This document shows, one piece after another, positions 47,263 to 58,253 of a DNA stretch of 64,000 nucleotides. Below the pieces are notes generated by a model. It searched no databases. It had not been told where the DNA came from and saw nothing but the letters and a program-made list of their open reading frames with translations. The position numbers were made by a program, and so were the translations under genes. Position 1 is the stretch's first letter. Each line of letters opens with the position of its first letter. Source of the DNA: Silene latifolia (lineage: Eukaryota > Streptophyta > Magnoliopsida > Caryophyllales > Caryophyllaceae); contig NC_133531.1 of assembly GCF_048544455.1 (NCBI RefSeq), positions 66,502,099 to 66,566,098 on the forward strand, given 5' to 3'.

Positions 47263-47920
47263 TTGGACGGATTAAGCTTGATTTTAAACTCCCTTAATGT
47301 CTGGAAGGTGTCCGCTAAGTGTTCCATATGCATTCCTGCTTTTTTGGACTTCACTACCATGTCGTCTATGTATACTTCCATGGTCTTTCCTATTTGCTGC
47401 TTGAACATTTTATTTACCAGTCGCTGGTAAGTGGACCCGGTGTTCTTTAGGCCAAAGGGCATGACATTGTAACAATATATGCCTCTTTCTGACATGAATG
47501 TTATTTCTCTTGATCTTGTGGATACATCTTGATCTGTTTGTAACCGCTCCAGGCGTCGAGGAAAGTAAGTACCTCGTGTCCTGCAGTGGCGTCCACCATT
47601 GCATCGATATGTGGTAGTGGAAAGGGGTCCTTGGGACAAGCTTTGTTTAAATCGGTGAAGTCTACGCATACCCTCCACTTCCCATTTTTCTTAGGCACTA
47701 CTACTACATTAGAAAGCCATTCAGGATAGCTAACTTCTCTGATTTTACCTGCTGCCAAGAGACTGTCTACCTCTTTGTTAATGACCTCGTTCCATTCTGC
47801 CGCGAATTTTCTTCTCTTCTGCTGTACTGGGGTGCAGCCTGGGTTCACACTTAGCTTATGTGAAATAACGGATGGGTCTATACCTACCATATCGTTGTGG
47901 GACCAGGCGAAACAGTCCAT
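47181..47920 (-). pseudogene. Tat 1 reverse transcriptase region (fossil)
   Basis: Phrases in order on the minus strand: DMVGIDPSVISHKLSVNP, VVVPKKNGKWRVCVDFTDLN, FLDAWSGYKQIKM, MPFGLKNTGSTYQRLVNKMF and catalytic VYIDDMVVKSKK near 47350. This style is typical of Tat RT. Broken. Confidence 0.9.
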
Positions 47921-47990
47921 GTTGGTTTTCAGAAATTGAGTCAGCTGGCTGCGTAGCTCTTCACTGCAAGTTGCTCCAATTAATACTGTC

Positions 47991-48829
47991 CTATCCGGGT
48001 TCTCCTCGTCCAGGTGGACCTGGTCTAGTTCCTCTGAGGGAGGCTCCTTGTATTATTTCGAGGTGCCCCGATCCTGTAATTGCTATGAGGGGAGCCTGGT
48101 TGTAGCTTTGAGGGCTTGAGCGTAGCAGTTCCTGGATTCCTCTCGATCCCCTTTTACTGTGACCGTACCCCCATGGTGTTGGGAACTTGAGACACTGATG
48201 ATATTTTGAGGGCACCGCCTTCATCTGATGCAGCCATGGTCTTCCTAGTATCACGTTGTAAGTGGTCGGACCCTCAATGACTAAGTACCTTACCAGTTTA
48301 TTAACTCCTTCGATGTACGTTGGGATGGTTATTTCACCCACCGAATGCGCAGTCTCACCACTGAATCCCACCAGGGGTACAGATTTCTTTATCAGGTTCT
48401 CTTTATCAAAACCCATGGTTTTGAGGGTTTCAAGCATGATGAGGTTCACAGAACTCCCTGTATCCACTAATGCTTTTCGTACGGTGCAATTGCCAATGGA
48501 TAACGTTATAGTTAGGGCATCGTCGTGTTGCTCCGCACCGCTTTCTATGTCGGTTTCATCGAAAGTTACCGGGGTAAATTGCTCTGGCTTACTCTGTATG
48601 AAGTTTCTGGATGATCCTTTTTACTTCCGGTGGCTTTCCTCTTAGCGGCGGAATATGTCAAACCTGATAGCTCGGATCCCCCTGTTATCACGTTAATAAT
48701 TTTCGTGCATATGGGTGGGGCAGAAGGAAGCACCTGGTTTGCTGCTTCTCTCATGTCCTGCTTGCCCCCACGTGATAACAGGTGGTCCAAGTTTCCCCTG
48801 CGTACCTGAAACTTTACTTCCTTTCGCAA
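47991..48829 (-). pseudogene. Tat 1 protease region (fossil)
   Basis: Aspartic protease with MDTGSSVNLIMLETLKTMGF near 48410-48467, then VGFSGETAHSVGEI, VEGPTTYNVILGRPWLHQM-like text and FPTPWGYG near 48160. The stretch upstream to 48829 links gag and protease. Broken. Confidence 0.85.
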
Positions 48830-49188
48830 CCTATAGCAGTCTTACGTTCGTTTCGTGACCTATGTCCCGATGCCATTCGCATCTCTTCTTGCTTTGTCTC
48901 TGTCGTCGTTGGGTCGATCCCGAGTGGGAGGCTTTGGCCACCTAACCCGATCATCTAGGCCTCTTAGCGCTTTCAAAGAACCCTTCCATTCCCGTGTTGA
49001 ATCCATACTCGGATAGCTTAGAAGGGTCTTTGAGAGTCGTCAACTTCTTTGGGTTTTTTCGCTATTCTCGCGATATTGGGTCCATTTGTATAGCTTAGCT
49101 CGTTCGTCTTTCTTTTCTGTTGTGATTTTCCTGCTAGGTTTGTCGAAGTTTGCTATTCCTTTTCTAGCTTGTATATCTTCTTCCAATC

Positions 49189-50217
49189 TTAATCTTTCTT
49201 TGTAGCTCTCTTGGACTTCTTGAATCTCTCACAAGGGTACATCGTTAATTCTTTGTAGAGGTTTGATTCCTTATCAAGCCCCGCTGAAGGCGTTGATGGC
49301 GTGGATGTATCGCAGCCTCGTATTGAGACTTTCTCTGCATTGAACCTGGTGACGTAATCTTTGATTGATTTACCTATTTCCTGAACGATCCTATACAGAT
49401 CACTTGGCTGCTTTGGTGTTCTCCGGCCGCTGGAGATCTGATGATTGAATGCGTTGACTAAATCGGCGAATGAAGATATGGTCCCGTTAGGCAAGCCGAC
49501 GAACCATTGTAATGCTGCTCCGGTCAGGGTCGAACCAAATCCTTTACACATGCATGCCTCCTTCGAGGCTCTTGTGGCAGTGGTAACCATCATTTTTTGC
49601 TTAAATTGGCTAATGTGATCGCAGGGGTCTGTGGTTCCATCGAAGAGGGTCATTGTTGGGACGTTAAATCCTTTCGGTAAGGCCACTGTAGCTATATCGT
49701 CAGTAAACGGCGAGTCAGCGTAGCTTTCTGGTGCGGCCATCTCCATAGGCAGCGGCATTCCTGGGACCCTTCGGAGGAGGCTTCGTAGTTCCCGGTATTG
49801 CTGTTCTATGTATGTCTCTCTCCCGGCAGGTCGCAGGTGCTCTTGTAACTGATGTTCGGCTCCTCGTACGAAGTTCTGTTGTCCCAAGACTGCTGGTTGG
49901 CGCATCTGCGATGCTGCTGCAGCCGGGCCGCTTTCCCAGGTATACTCAGCTTGATTCGTAATCGGGGCCCTGATCATCGGGACCGCAGCTGCTGCTCTGC
50001 TCTGCTGGCGTCCTTCTGCATCTGACGTGGGTGTTGGCTCTTGGTGGGCTGGCTCCTCATTTGGTGTCAATGCCCCCAATCCTGTTGGGACCAGGCCTTC
50101 TCTTGCCTGTGGTGTTGCGTCCATGTCCAGCCTAAGTGCCACTTCGTGTGGCAACACCCGCGTCTGCCTCCGGTCCCCACTTTCTCCTGGTGGCCTCCCG
50201 AATCTGTCTTCCTGCAT
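49189..50217 (-). pseudogene. Tat 1 gag region (fossil)
   Basis: The capsid-type domain has LPKGFNVPTMTLFDGTTDPC, SQFKQKM, TLTGAALQWFVGLP, DLVNAFNHQISSGRR and the late YVTRFNAE. The N-terminal half is Pro/Gln/Ala-rich. The region lies about 0.5 kb after the primer site. Broken. Confidence 0.88.
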
Positions 50218-50728
50218 CCAAGGGGCCGAATTAGCGGCATGGCTCCTTAACTCGTTGATCTATGCTCGGAGGAGATTGTTGTCCTCTTCCATCTGGGATC
50301 TCATGCTTCTATTCTCGTTCTGCATTGTCCGGATTGTTCTTGCTAATGTGTCCAATCCGCTTATCATGATGCTGGTGGGACTCGGAGGAGCCTGAGCCTG
50401 TTGCCTAGATTGTATTCCTCTTTCAGGCTGTGTGACTCCTTGTCATCCCTGGACGACTCCTGAATCTCTAGTCTGGACTCTCTCCGAATATGGGCTTGTT
50501 GCTACCTGGGAACTTTAGCTTTGCTTAACTGCTGGTATCTGGGCAGTAGTGGTGGTCTGAATCGAGGTAGCGCGTGCTGCTGTTGCCGAGGGAAATGGTA
50601 TCTGTGTTGCTGCCGAGGGGGGCGGTACCCGTGTTGCTGGGGCACTGCTGGTGCTACCTGGGTTGGTTTCTTGGTGTCCGGACATGTTATGCTTGCTGTG
50701 TAGACTAGCTAACGAAGACGACCACTAT
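50218..50728 (-). other. Tat 1 leader and gag start region
   Basis: Between the primer site and the well-kept gag part. The minus strand reads as Gln/Pro/Ala-rich gag N-terminus in places; no separate gene is supported. Confidence 0.45.
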
Positions 50729-50746
50729 GCCCCACGGCGGGCGCCA
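50729..50746 (-). promoter_or_regulatory. Tat 1 primer-binding site
   Basis: On the minus strand TGGCGCCCGCCGTGGGGC directly after the 5' LTR. The tRNA is not assigned here. Confidence 0.75.
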
Positions 50747-50749
50747 AAC

Positions 50750-51297
50750 TGTTTTGGTAAATTTCTACCAATTTAGGGTTAAAGCGGTCTTAGCGTTAGG
50801 TCCGTATTATAATTTGATTGTTTGTTGTATGTTAATTTGAATGCACGACGTAAATAAAGAACACAAGCAATTTTGGTGATGCGGAAAATCCAATTTGGGA
50901 AACAACCGCGGGGGAGAGACGGAATCCCAACAAGATTTTCACTATAATTCGGGAGGAAGTACAATTCGTGGGTTTTGCTATGAATGCTAGGGTATATCTC
51001 TTGTATTTTCCCATGATCTTCCTTCTTTGCATTGAGGCCCCTTATATAGGGTAGCTCGTTCAGCTAGGGTTCCTTGCTTTTCCTCCAAGTTATTCCTAAT
51101 TTAACATAGAATAGGACTTCCCTTTATTGGACTACGGTAGGTGATAGAGTTCTCGTATGCTTCTTCTACGCGGATCAAAGCCCATGTCTTGCACTATGCG
51201 CTGATGCTGCCACCGTAGCTCCCTGACATCCTGCGTCCCAAACTGCTTCCAGACCTGCTGCCCCAGTCCAGCCCATATCCATATTTTGGGCCTAACA
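50750..51297 (-). repeat. Tat 1 5' LTR
   Basis: 548 bp, + strand TGTTTTGGTAAATTT to GGGCCTAACA, followed by CCTAC. Confidence 0.92.
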
Positions 51298-51302
51298 CCT
51301 AC

Positions 51303-51756
51303 ATAATTCATCCTCCTTTTCCTATCCTACAAGACTAAGGTCCTGTTCTTTTGGACTTAAAGTCACTTAATTTAAGTTCACTTCAGATCCTATAAGTTCA
51401 GTTCAGTTCAGATCAGATTCTATAAGTTCAGTTAAGTTCAGATCCTATAAGTTCAGTTTAGTTCAAATCCTATAAGTTCAGTTCAGATCTTATAAGTTCA
51501 GTTCAGTTCAGATTCTATAAGTTCAGTTCAGTTCACTTCAGATCCTATAAATTCAGTTTAGAAAAGTTATATACAAAGTATTATTTTTAAAACCGACGCA
51601 AAAACATTTGACATTATTAATTATTCGATACAAATATACGTTATTATTTTTAAAGCAAAATTATCACTCTTCCCATTATTTTTTATCGAAATGTAATTGT
51701 AGTATAATGTATGAACAAATCAATGTATATAAAGCGGAAAAATATTATTATCTTAC
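51303..51756. repeat. Spacer with AGTTCAG-rich short repeats
   Basis: From about 51384 to 51556 the sequence is built from irregular copies of AAGTTCAGTTCAGATCCTAT, preceded by CCTGTTCTTTTGGACTTAA. That start resembles the end of a small inverted-repeat transposon common in plants, but the matching right end is not visible; Tat 2 may have cut it off. The rest is AT-rich without a gene. Confidence 0.6.
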
Positions 51757-52372
51757 TGTTTTGGTAAAAATTTACCGATTATGAATTAATTATGTGAGTG
51801 ATAGTGATTAATCTACAGCCGAGTAATATTCGCTTTGTGACAATGACAACGAACGAAATAAAAACGAATAGAAGAATGACATGGAGGATTTTTGGTGACG
51901 CGGAAAACCCGGTGTGGGAACAACCGCGGGGGGAGTCGGAATCCCACCAACTTTGCACTATAATCGAGATTAAATACTCAAGTAAGGAAATACAATTATT
52001 TTGCTAGAGAATTATCGCCAAGTGTGGACGGGATTTTGAGGAGTGATGTGTTGCTTGAGATAATTTCGTATGCCCCTTGAATGTTACTCCCTTCTCATTT
52101 ATATAATATCCAGAATCAGACTTAGGGTTTTCCGGAGCTGCCTCTGCTTCTGTTGCTAAATACCAGGTCAACTCCCTAAAGAATAGGGGTTGGTTGTTAC
52201 TCAATTCCTCTTCCCTTTTTGCACGTGTGTTTTCTCCTTGGCCCATTTGTGTTTGTTGCTTTTTGATCTCACGGCTCTCTTTGTGCCACGTAATCGGTCC
52301 ATCTCCATTGTTTTCCTCCAATCGATGGCCGCCACGTCATGAGTGATAAAAGTGTAAATTCTATCCCTAACA
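51757..52372 (-). repeat. Tat 2 3' LTR
   Basis: 616 bp with TG...CA ends. Only one LTR is in the window. Confidence 0.82.
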
Positions 52373-53478
52373 ATTGCCCCCAAATTTCCATCTCAAAAAC
52401 ATTTTTAGGCGGGAATTTCTGTTTGCGATGCGGAGAACTGACGAAGTATTTGCAGTTGCTTCGATTTTGGTAGCTCTCCACTTTATATCTTCTCAACCGC
52501 CACATTTACTCTCCCACTCTCCCACAAACTCTCTCTCTTTCCCATATATTATCCCCTCGGTTTCCCAACTCCATCATTATTCCTTTTCTTATAACTTCTT
52601 CATCACTAATCTTTAATTTTTCGGCCGTCGTTCAGGTACACTGCCTTCCTCTTTCCCTTCTTTGTTTTTCTTTTCTATGTCTCAAAATACCGCCTCCTCG
52701 ACCGCTGCCGCGGATCCCTTGACGTCGCCCCATCTTTTCTCCTCCGGCGGCGTCCTCTCTTCTAAGCATTCCTGCGATTCTGAATTCACTGCGGAGGACC
52801 TCGCCTATATCAAGGAGACCTTCGGGTTTTCTGATCAGATAGTATTCCATATTCCCGCGCCTGGTCAGAAAGCTGATTCTGTGCGAGAGGGGTGGATTTG
52901 TCTGTATGAATATGCGTTTCGTCTGGGCTTGAGGCTCCCGTTTCCTCCTCTGATCCAGGAGTTCCTGAATCTGAATCATTTGGCCATTTGCCAAGTTGCT
53001 CCGTATACCTTGCGGACCTTGCTCGCGATTCATGCTATGAATAGCCGCTTCGGCTATGAAATTGGTCTCTCAGACATTGCCCACCTGTTTTCGGTCAGAT
53101 CCCTTAGACGGGGCCAAGTGACCATCCGGGTTCGAGACGGGGAGAAGAACTGCATTATCTTCCCCGTGAAGCCGGATGACAGCAAGTGGTTTACCCGCTT
53201 TATTTTCGTGAAAGTAGACACTTTGCCTCCTCCCACTGATTACGTTGTCAGCGCCTGGCGATCAACTCATGGTATTTGCATGCCTTGAATTTTTTTTGAA
53301 GTTTTCCTTTTGATGCTTATATTTCCTTACTTGGTTCTTTGTGCAGATCTGTGCCATTTGCCTCCATCATCTGACGAGGTTGCGTCTCTCTTCAAACTTT
53401 TTGGTCCACCTCCTGAACACAGGACCTTTCCAAACCTGGTTCAGGACTCTGTTTCTACTTCGAAGGAGAAGGAGATAG

Positions 53479-54453
53479 TGTTGGGGCTGGTGTCCTTAAC
53501 AGTTAGTGCAAGGACTTATAAATCTCTAAAAGGATCAAAGGGCATACTTTTGGTATTATTATCAGTTGATCCACGTTTATCAATAACGGTTGGCTTGCTA
53601 GATAAGTTTGACGTTATTGTCATACAGATGGCGGTGATCAACTGGTCCCTAAAAGTCACACCTATAGGATACGTTTGAGAGACGTGACAGTATGAAAATA
53701 CAGTCATGTTGATGCTAATTTTGACTAACCAGTTAGTCCGAGTTATTTGACTAGTAATTAGTCAAAATGTGATGTTGAGATATTATATTTAATACGGATT
53801 AAATAAAATGGGCTAAGGCGAATTAAACAGTTAATTCGTAAATTAAATATAAACGATTATATTTAATTAATGTATATTGAATAAATTATACAATATCGTC
53901 TTTGTCGGACATGTATTAATACTTCAACTAACCCGTGTTATTAGTTGATATTTTAATAGCCGATAACCGATGACGATTTATAATAAAAACCGCGTCATAT
54001 ACATTTTAGCGAGACGAGACGGATCACGAGTTAAATGAGGAGAAAGTGGAAAGCCCACTCCCTCCTCTAGTGACCCGCGGACCGAGGCAACAAAAGGAGA
54101 GCCTTCTCTCCTTTTGAAACCTAATTCATTTTTGACAAAATTAGGGTTTTGGAGATCATTTTCTCTCTGAAACCTAGATCTCACATCTCGAAAAACTCAC
54201 ATCAAGTTCTCTCAATATTGCAAGGCAATTAGAGAACACATTTCTAGCACAAGGGCATATTCTCAGACGATCTTGGGTGCAACAATTAGGAGGAGGTCTA
54301 CTTTGATCTCTCATTGCCAAATTGCACTAGGACCGAAGGTTAATTCTTGTGCTTAATCGTTTTTCATTATATTTCGTTTATGACCATATTTCACATGTTA
54401 AATTTACGTTATAGTCCTAAATTTAAAGGGTCTTATACGGATATTACCCCACA
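53479..54453 (+). repeat. Copia 2 5' LTR
   Basis: 975 bp, TGTTGGGGCTGG to TTACCCCACA. Confidence 0.95.
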
Positions 54454-54455
54454 AG

Positions 54456-54467
54456 TGGTATCAGAGC
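54456..54467 (+). promoter_or_regulatory. Copia 2 primer-binding site
   Basis: TGGTATCAGAGC, tRNA-Met type, two bases after the LTR, as in copia 1. Confidence 0.92.
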
Positions 54468-56390
54468 GAGGCCACGTAAATTTTCATTGTGATTTTTCAT
54501 AAAAACGATCTTGAAACGATTTTTATTGTCTTGAAATTCGTGCGGCAACAGCAATTTTCACTTTTACATTGCGGTTTTTGAAACCGTGACAGGTTTTACG
54601 GTTGATTCATCATTTTTCGTTTTGTTCTTTTGCATATTGTTATTTTATACGGAGATTATAACAATATGTCAAGTTTTGTCAGATTGTAAAATTGTTTTGA
54701 TGCGGTTTTGATCAAAATTGCGTTTGTTTTGTTTCGGCAAAACTGTTTTCACGAGGGTTTTGTTTTTCCAGAAACTTTTGTTCTCGATCGAGCTTGTTTT
54801 TAATCGATCGAGAGGTTTTTCTGTCTTGTTTTTACTCGATCGAGTCCTTCGCACTCGATCGACCACTTTCAAAACCCCACCGCTTTCGATCGAGAAGTCC
54901 TCGTACTCGATCGAGCAGATTCTTGATAAAGCCCTCGATCGACCTCCGATCTTGTCGATCGAGTACTTTCGATTAGCATACCTCTCGATCGACTAGCGAT
55001 TCGATCGATCGAGCCCTTTTGTTCCTCGATCGAGCACTTTTGTCCCTGGATCGAGGATTTTTGTTCGCGACTTTGAAAATTTATCCTTTTTGTTTTAAAT
55101 TTTCTTTTGGCCGTAATATGTACTTTATACGGATATTGTACACTCGCTATTATTGTGAAACGGTTCACACACGTACCATTAAGTTATTTTAAAGCGTATT
55201 TAAAGTAACGGATTGTAATAGATTAAAATTCAACTGATAGAAGCAGTTTTATCACATAAATTTTAATCATTAAAAGGTGGTTTGGATAAATTTAACATAA
55301 TTACGGAATTATGTCACGAATAAATTTGTTTTAGTTGATGCATTTTATTTATCGTTAATTTTGAATGCTTTTGAATGCTTTTATTACGTATTTATTTATT
55401 TTACAAACGGTTGTAACTTAGTGTGGCCTTAGTAGAACGTGTTACCGTAATGATGGAACACGGTCTTGGTTGTATTTTGAGATCTCGTATCTCCGTTTTG
55501 GGATTTTTCATTTGTAATTACAGTTTTTATTTAGAATGTAAATAGGTTTATATTTTGTAAATTTTAATTGTAATTTTGAGAAGACCAAAGATGGAGATCG
55601 GATGCTCACTCCATTTGCAAGGTCAAAGATGGAACATCAAGACAAGCTTTTCGGGTCCAACGGTGGATTCCAAAGTTGTATTATGTTCTTTTTACTAGGA
55701 TAGGCCACACTAGGAATTTTATTTACGTATTGCATTCTTTTTATTTTTTTTCGTAACGATAATTTGCATCATATTCCGCCTAAAACCAAACCACCTAATT
55801 ATTGCATGAAAACTGACACATATAGAGGTCACGAGTTAGTTTTCTTTGACATTCTCATGTCACACGATCAATGCTAAGCCATCACCTAAATTAATTCATT
55901 CACGCAGACGCTAGTTATTCGTTCACTTAAAATGAATTAAAATTAAGCTGATGGGATCTTCCTCGTATAAACAAAAATTGAGAACGGTCTTTATAGGTCA
56001 AACTCCAATGAGTCCCTTCTTCGTCGGTAGGCATAATATGACCCCTTCTACGTCGGGTAAGTTGGAACCGATTGACCTATTTTATCTCAACACTATGGTC
56101 ACTCGTACGATCCTGTGATCATGGTGGACTATAGATAGGATTTACGTAAATCTATCGACCAAGAGTTCTTACGGAAGAACTAGCTAAACAGTTGGCTTAT
56201 CAATTTACGGAAATTGAGTCTTGGAATCACTTGTATCATTCTTGAGGAAGATCAATTATGCAAGTGCTTGAGTCTACACGTTAAAATACATTTTAAATAG
56301 ACTTAAATCACCTCGATGAGTTGCTTATTTCGTTTTGTTTTTCTTTCTTTTTCAAAGTGTAGAACACGATTTTTAAACCGCTATAACGAA
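54468..56390 (+). other. Copia 2 leader
   Basis: About 1.9 kb without a supported gene. It contains array E. The stretch 55560-56290 resembles the end of the copia 1 leader in several phrases (for example CGACCAAGAGTT near 56156). Confidence 0.6.
54785..55053. repeat. CGATCG palindrome array E (copia 2 leader)
   Basis: Eleven to thirteen cores start at 54785, 54805, 54837, 54856, 54887, 54908, 54936, 54956, 54986, 55002/55006 (overlapping), 55027 and 55048 (GGATCG variant). Steps: 20, 32, 19, 31, 21, 28, 20, 30, 20, 21, 21. It lies in the RNA leader about 320 bases after the primer site, the region where retroelement packaging signals usually lie. Confidence 0.9.
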
Positions 56391-58250
56391 ATGGCTGGTC
56401 CCACTAACGACCCAATGCCAAGTGCCACATTGGACCGTGAGTCCTGGCTTCGGATCTTCATGAATCGGATGAATCGGTCTACTCGGATCGAAGAATGATG
56501 GATCAAACTTCGCGGACCGGGAGGCGGCATTACGGAATCTTTGCCGCCGCCGACGGAAGCTCAAATATCTAATAGAGCCCATCCCGCCAAACCCAGGTCC
56601 CACGGCTAGAGCTAATGAAATCGCCAAGTTTAACGATTTATGTATGGAAGCGGGTGCGATTAAAAACGTACTCATTTTTGCAATGGAACCCAATTTGTAG
56701 AAACGCTTCATAGCCCATGGTGCAAACAAGATTTTCACCACGCTCACTAAGGAATTCTCGAAAGCACCGAGAATCGTGACCTATGAGCATACCACTCGCT
56801 TCTTTGATGCGAGACTCGAAAGGGCCAACTGTTAGCCCACACATTCTCAGCATGATTGAGAATGTCGAGAAGCTGGAGACGCTTGATTGTAAGATCGGCG
56901 AGAACATTGTTATTGACCGCATGCTTCATTCACTCCACGATGGTTTTGCGCTCTTTAGAGCGAATTACTATATGAATGATTTGAAGAAAAGTCCCCATGA
57001 ATTGCACTCCCTTCTCGCATGCAGGCCGAGAAGGACATGAAGTTCGGTGGGAGCATGAAACAGGATGTTCTCGTTGTGTCAAACAAGGGCAAGGGTAAGG
57101 GCAAAGCTAAAGCGAGACCTAGCGGTGAGGTAAGGCGAAGTTCAAGAAGTCGGGTTCAGGTAAGAGTGGTCCTGGTGAGTCGAGCAACTCATCAGACGCG
57201 ACAAAGAGCAAGGATGGTAACATGGAGTGTCACCATTGCCACAAGACTGGGCATTGGAGGCGTACATGTCCCGTATACCATGAGGACATAAAGGCAGGTC
57301 GCATTAAACCTGTTGGTATGTTTTCTTCCTCTTCTACTTTTATTCATATGATTGAGATTAACCACGCAAGTTACGGAACTTGGGTACTAGATCTTGGTTT
57401 TGGTTCTCATCTGTGTAATCATGTGCGGGGCTCAAACATCGAACCCCTCGTAAAGGGTGAGGTGGACTGCGTGTCGGGAATGGAGCACGAGTGGATGCCG
57501 TCTCGAGGGGAACATATGTGATCCAGCTTCCTAGCGGATTTGAGTTATTTTTATATAACTGCTACTATGTACCCAGTCTTTCGAAAAACATTATTTCAGT
57601 TTCTGCACTTGACAAACTTGGATTTTCATTTCTAATAGAGAATAATTCTTGCATTTTCTCATTACACAATATGATTTATGGCAAGGCAGTCTCCATGAAT
57701 GGAATTTATGTTTTAGATCGACCACCATAGAAATATTACACGTAATGAATAAAAAGTTAAAGGTTGGTGACAAAGATCAAACGTATCTATGGCACTGCCG
57801 TATGGGACACATTAATGAGAAACGCGTAAAACAGCTCATAAAGAATGGAGCTATCTTGGCCTTTAATTTTCAATCATTTGGCACATGTGAATCATGTCTC
57901 ATCGGCAAGATGACTCGGATTTCCTTCAAAGGTGTTGGAATGCGCGCTGCTGACCTATTAGGACTCATACACACGGATGTATGTGGACCTATATCAATCA
58001 CCGCACGAGAAGGCTATAGGTATTTCATCACTTTCACGGACGATTTAAGTAGATATGGCTATGTCTACTTAATGAAGCACAAAAGTGAATCCTTTGAGAA
58101 ATTCAAAGAATACCGACAGTACAGTAACCTCTGGGTAGAAAGATTAAAACACTGCGTTCAGATCGTGGTGGCGAGTATCTTTCTCACGAGTTTGATCAAC
58201 ACCTCAAGGACTGTGGGATTGCCTTACAGTTAACTCCACCTGGAACACCT
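56391..58250 (+). pseudogene. Copia 2 gag, protease and integrase region (fossil, broken)
   Basis: Gag begins MAGPTNDPMPSATLDRESWL near 56391. Recognisable parts are the gag core (YEHTTRFFD-like text and MIENVEKLETLDCKIGENIV), a CCHC knuckle (CHHCHKTGHWRRTC near 57228-57270), a protease-like stretch near 57380-57420 (TWVLDLGFGSHLCN), the GAG-pre-integrase zinc part (LWHCRMGHINEKR near 57790, CESCLIGKMTR near 57890) and the integrase core (HTDVCGP near 57970, TDDLSRYGYVY near 58035). It is broken, with about six breaks, unlike the downstream half. Confidence 0.88.
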
Positions 58251-58253
58251 CAG

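Larger units (their letters stand above)
39949..51297 (-). mobile_element. Tat-lineage Ty3/gypsy element 1
   Basis: An 11.3-kb fossil on the minus strand. LTRs are 547-548 bp (right one is the 5' LTR) with target duplication CCTAC (39944-39948, 51298-51302). Read on the minus strand: primer site, gag, protease, RT, two RNase H regions, integrase, spacer, antisense gene, polypurine tract and 3' LTR. The double RNase H, the RT phrase VDFTDLNKACPKDPFPLP and the antisense gene are Tat-lineage hallmarks. It is broken, with about ten breaks in gag-pol. The LTRs differ at about 15 of 547 positions (2.7%), comparable to the Athila element. A CACTA element sits in its 3' part. Confidence 0.92.
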
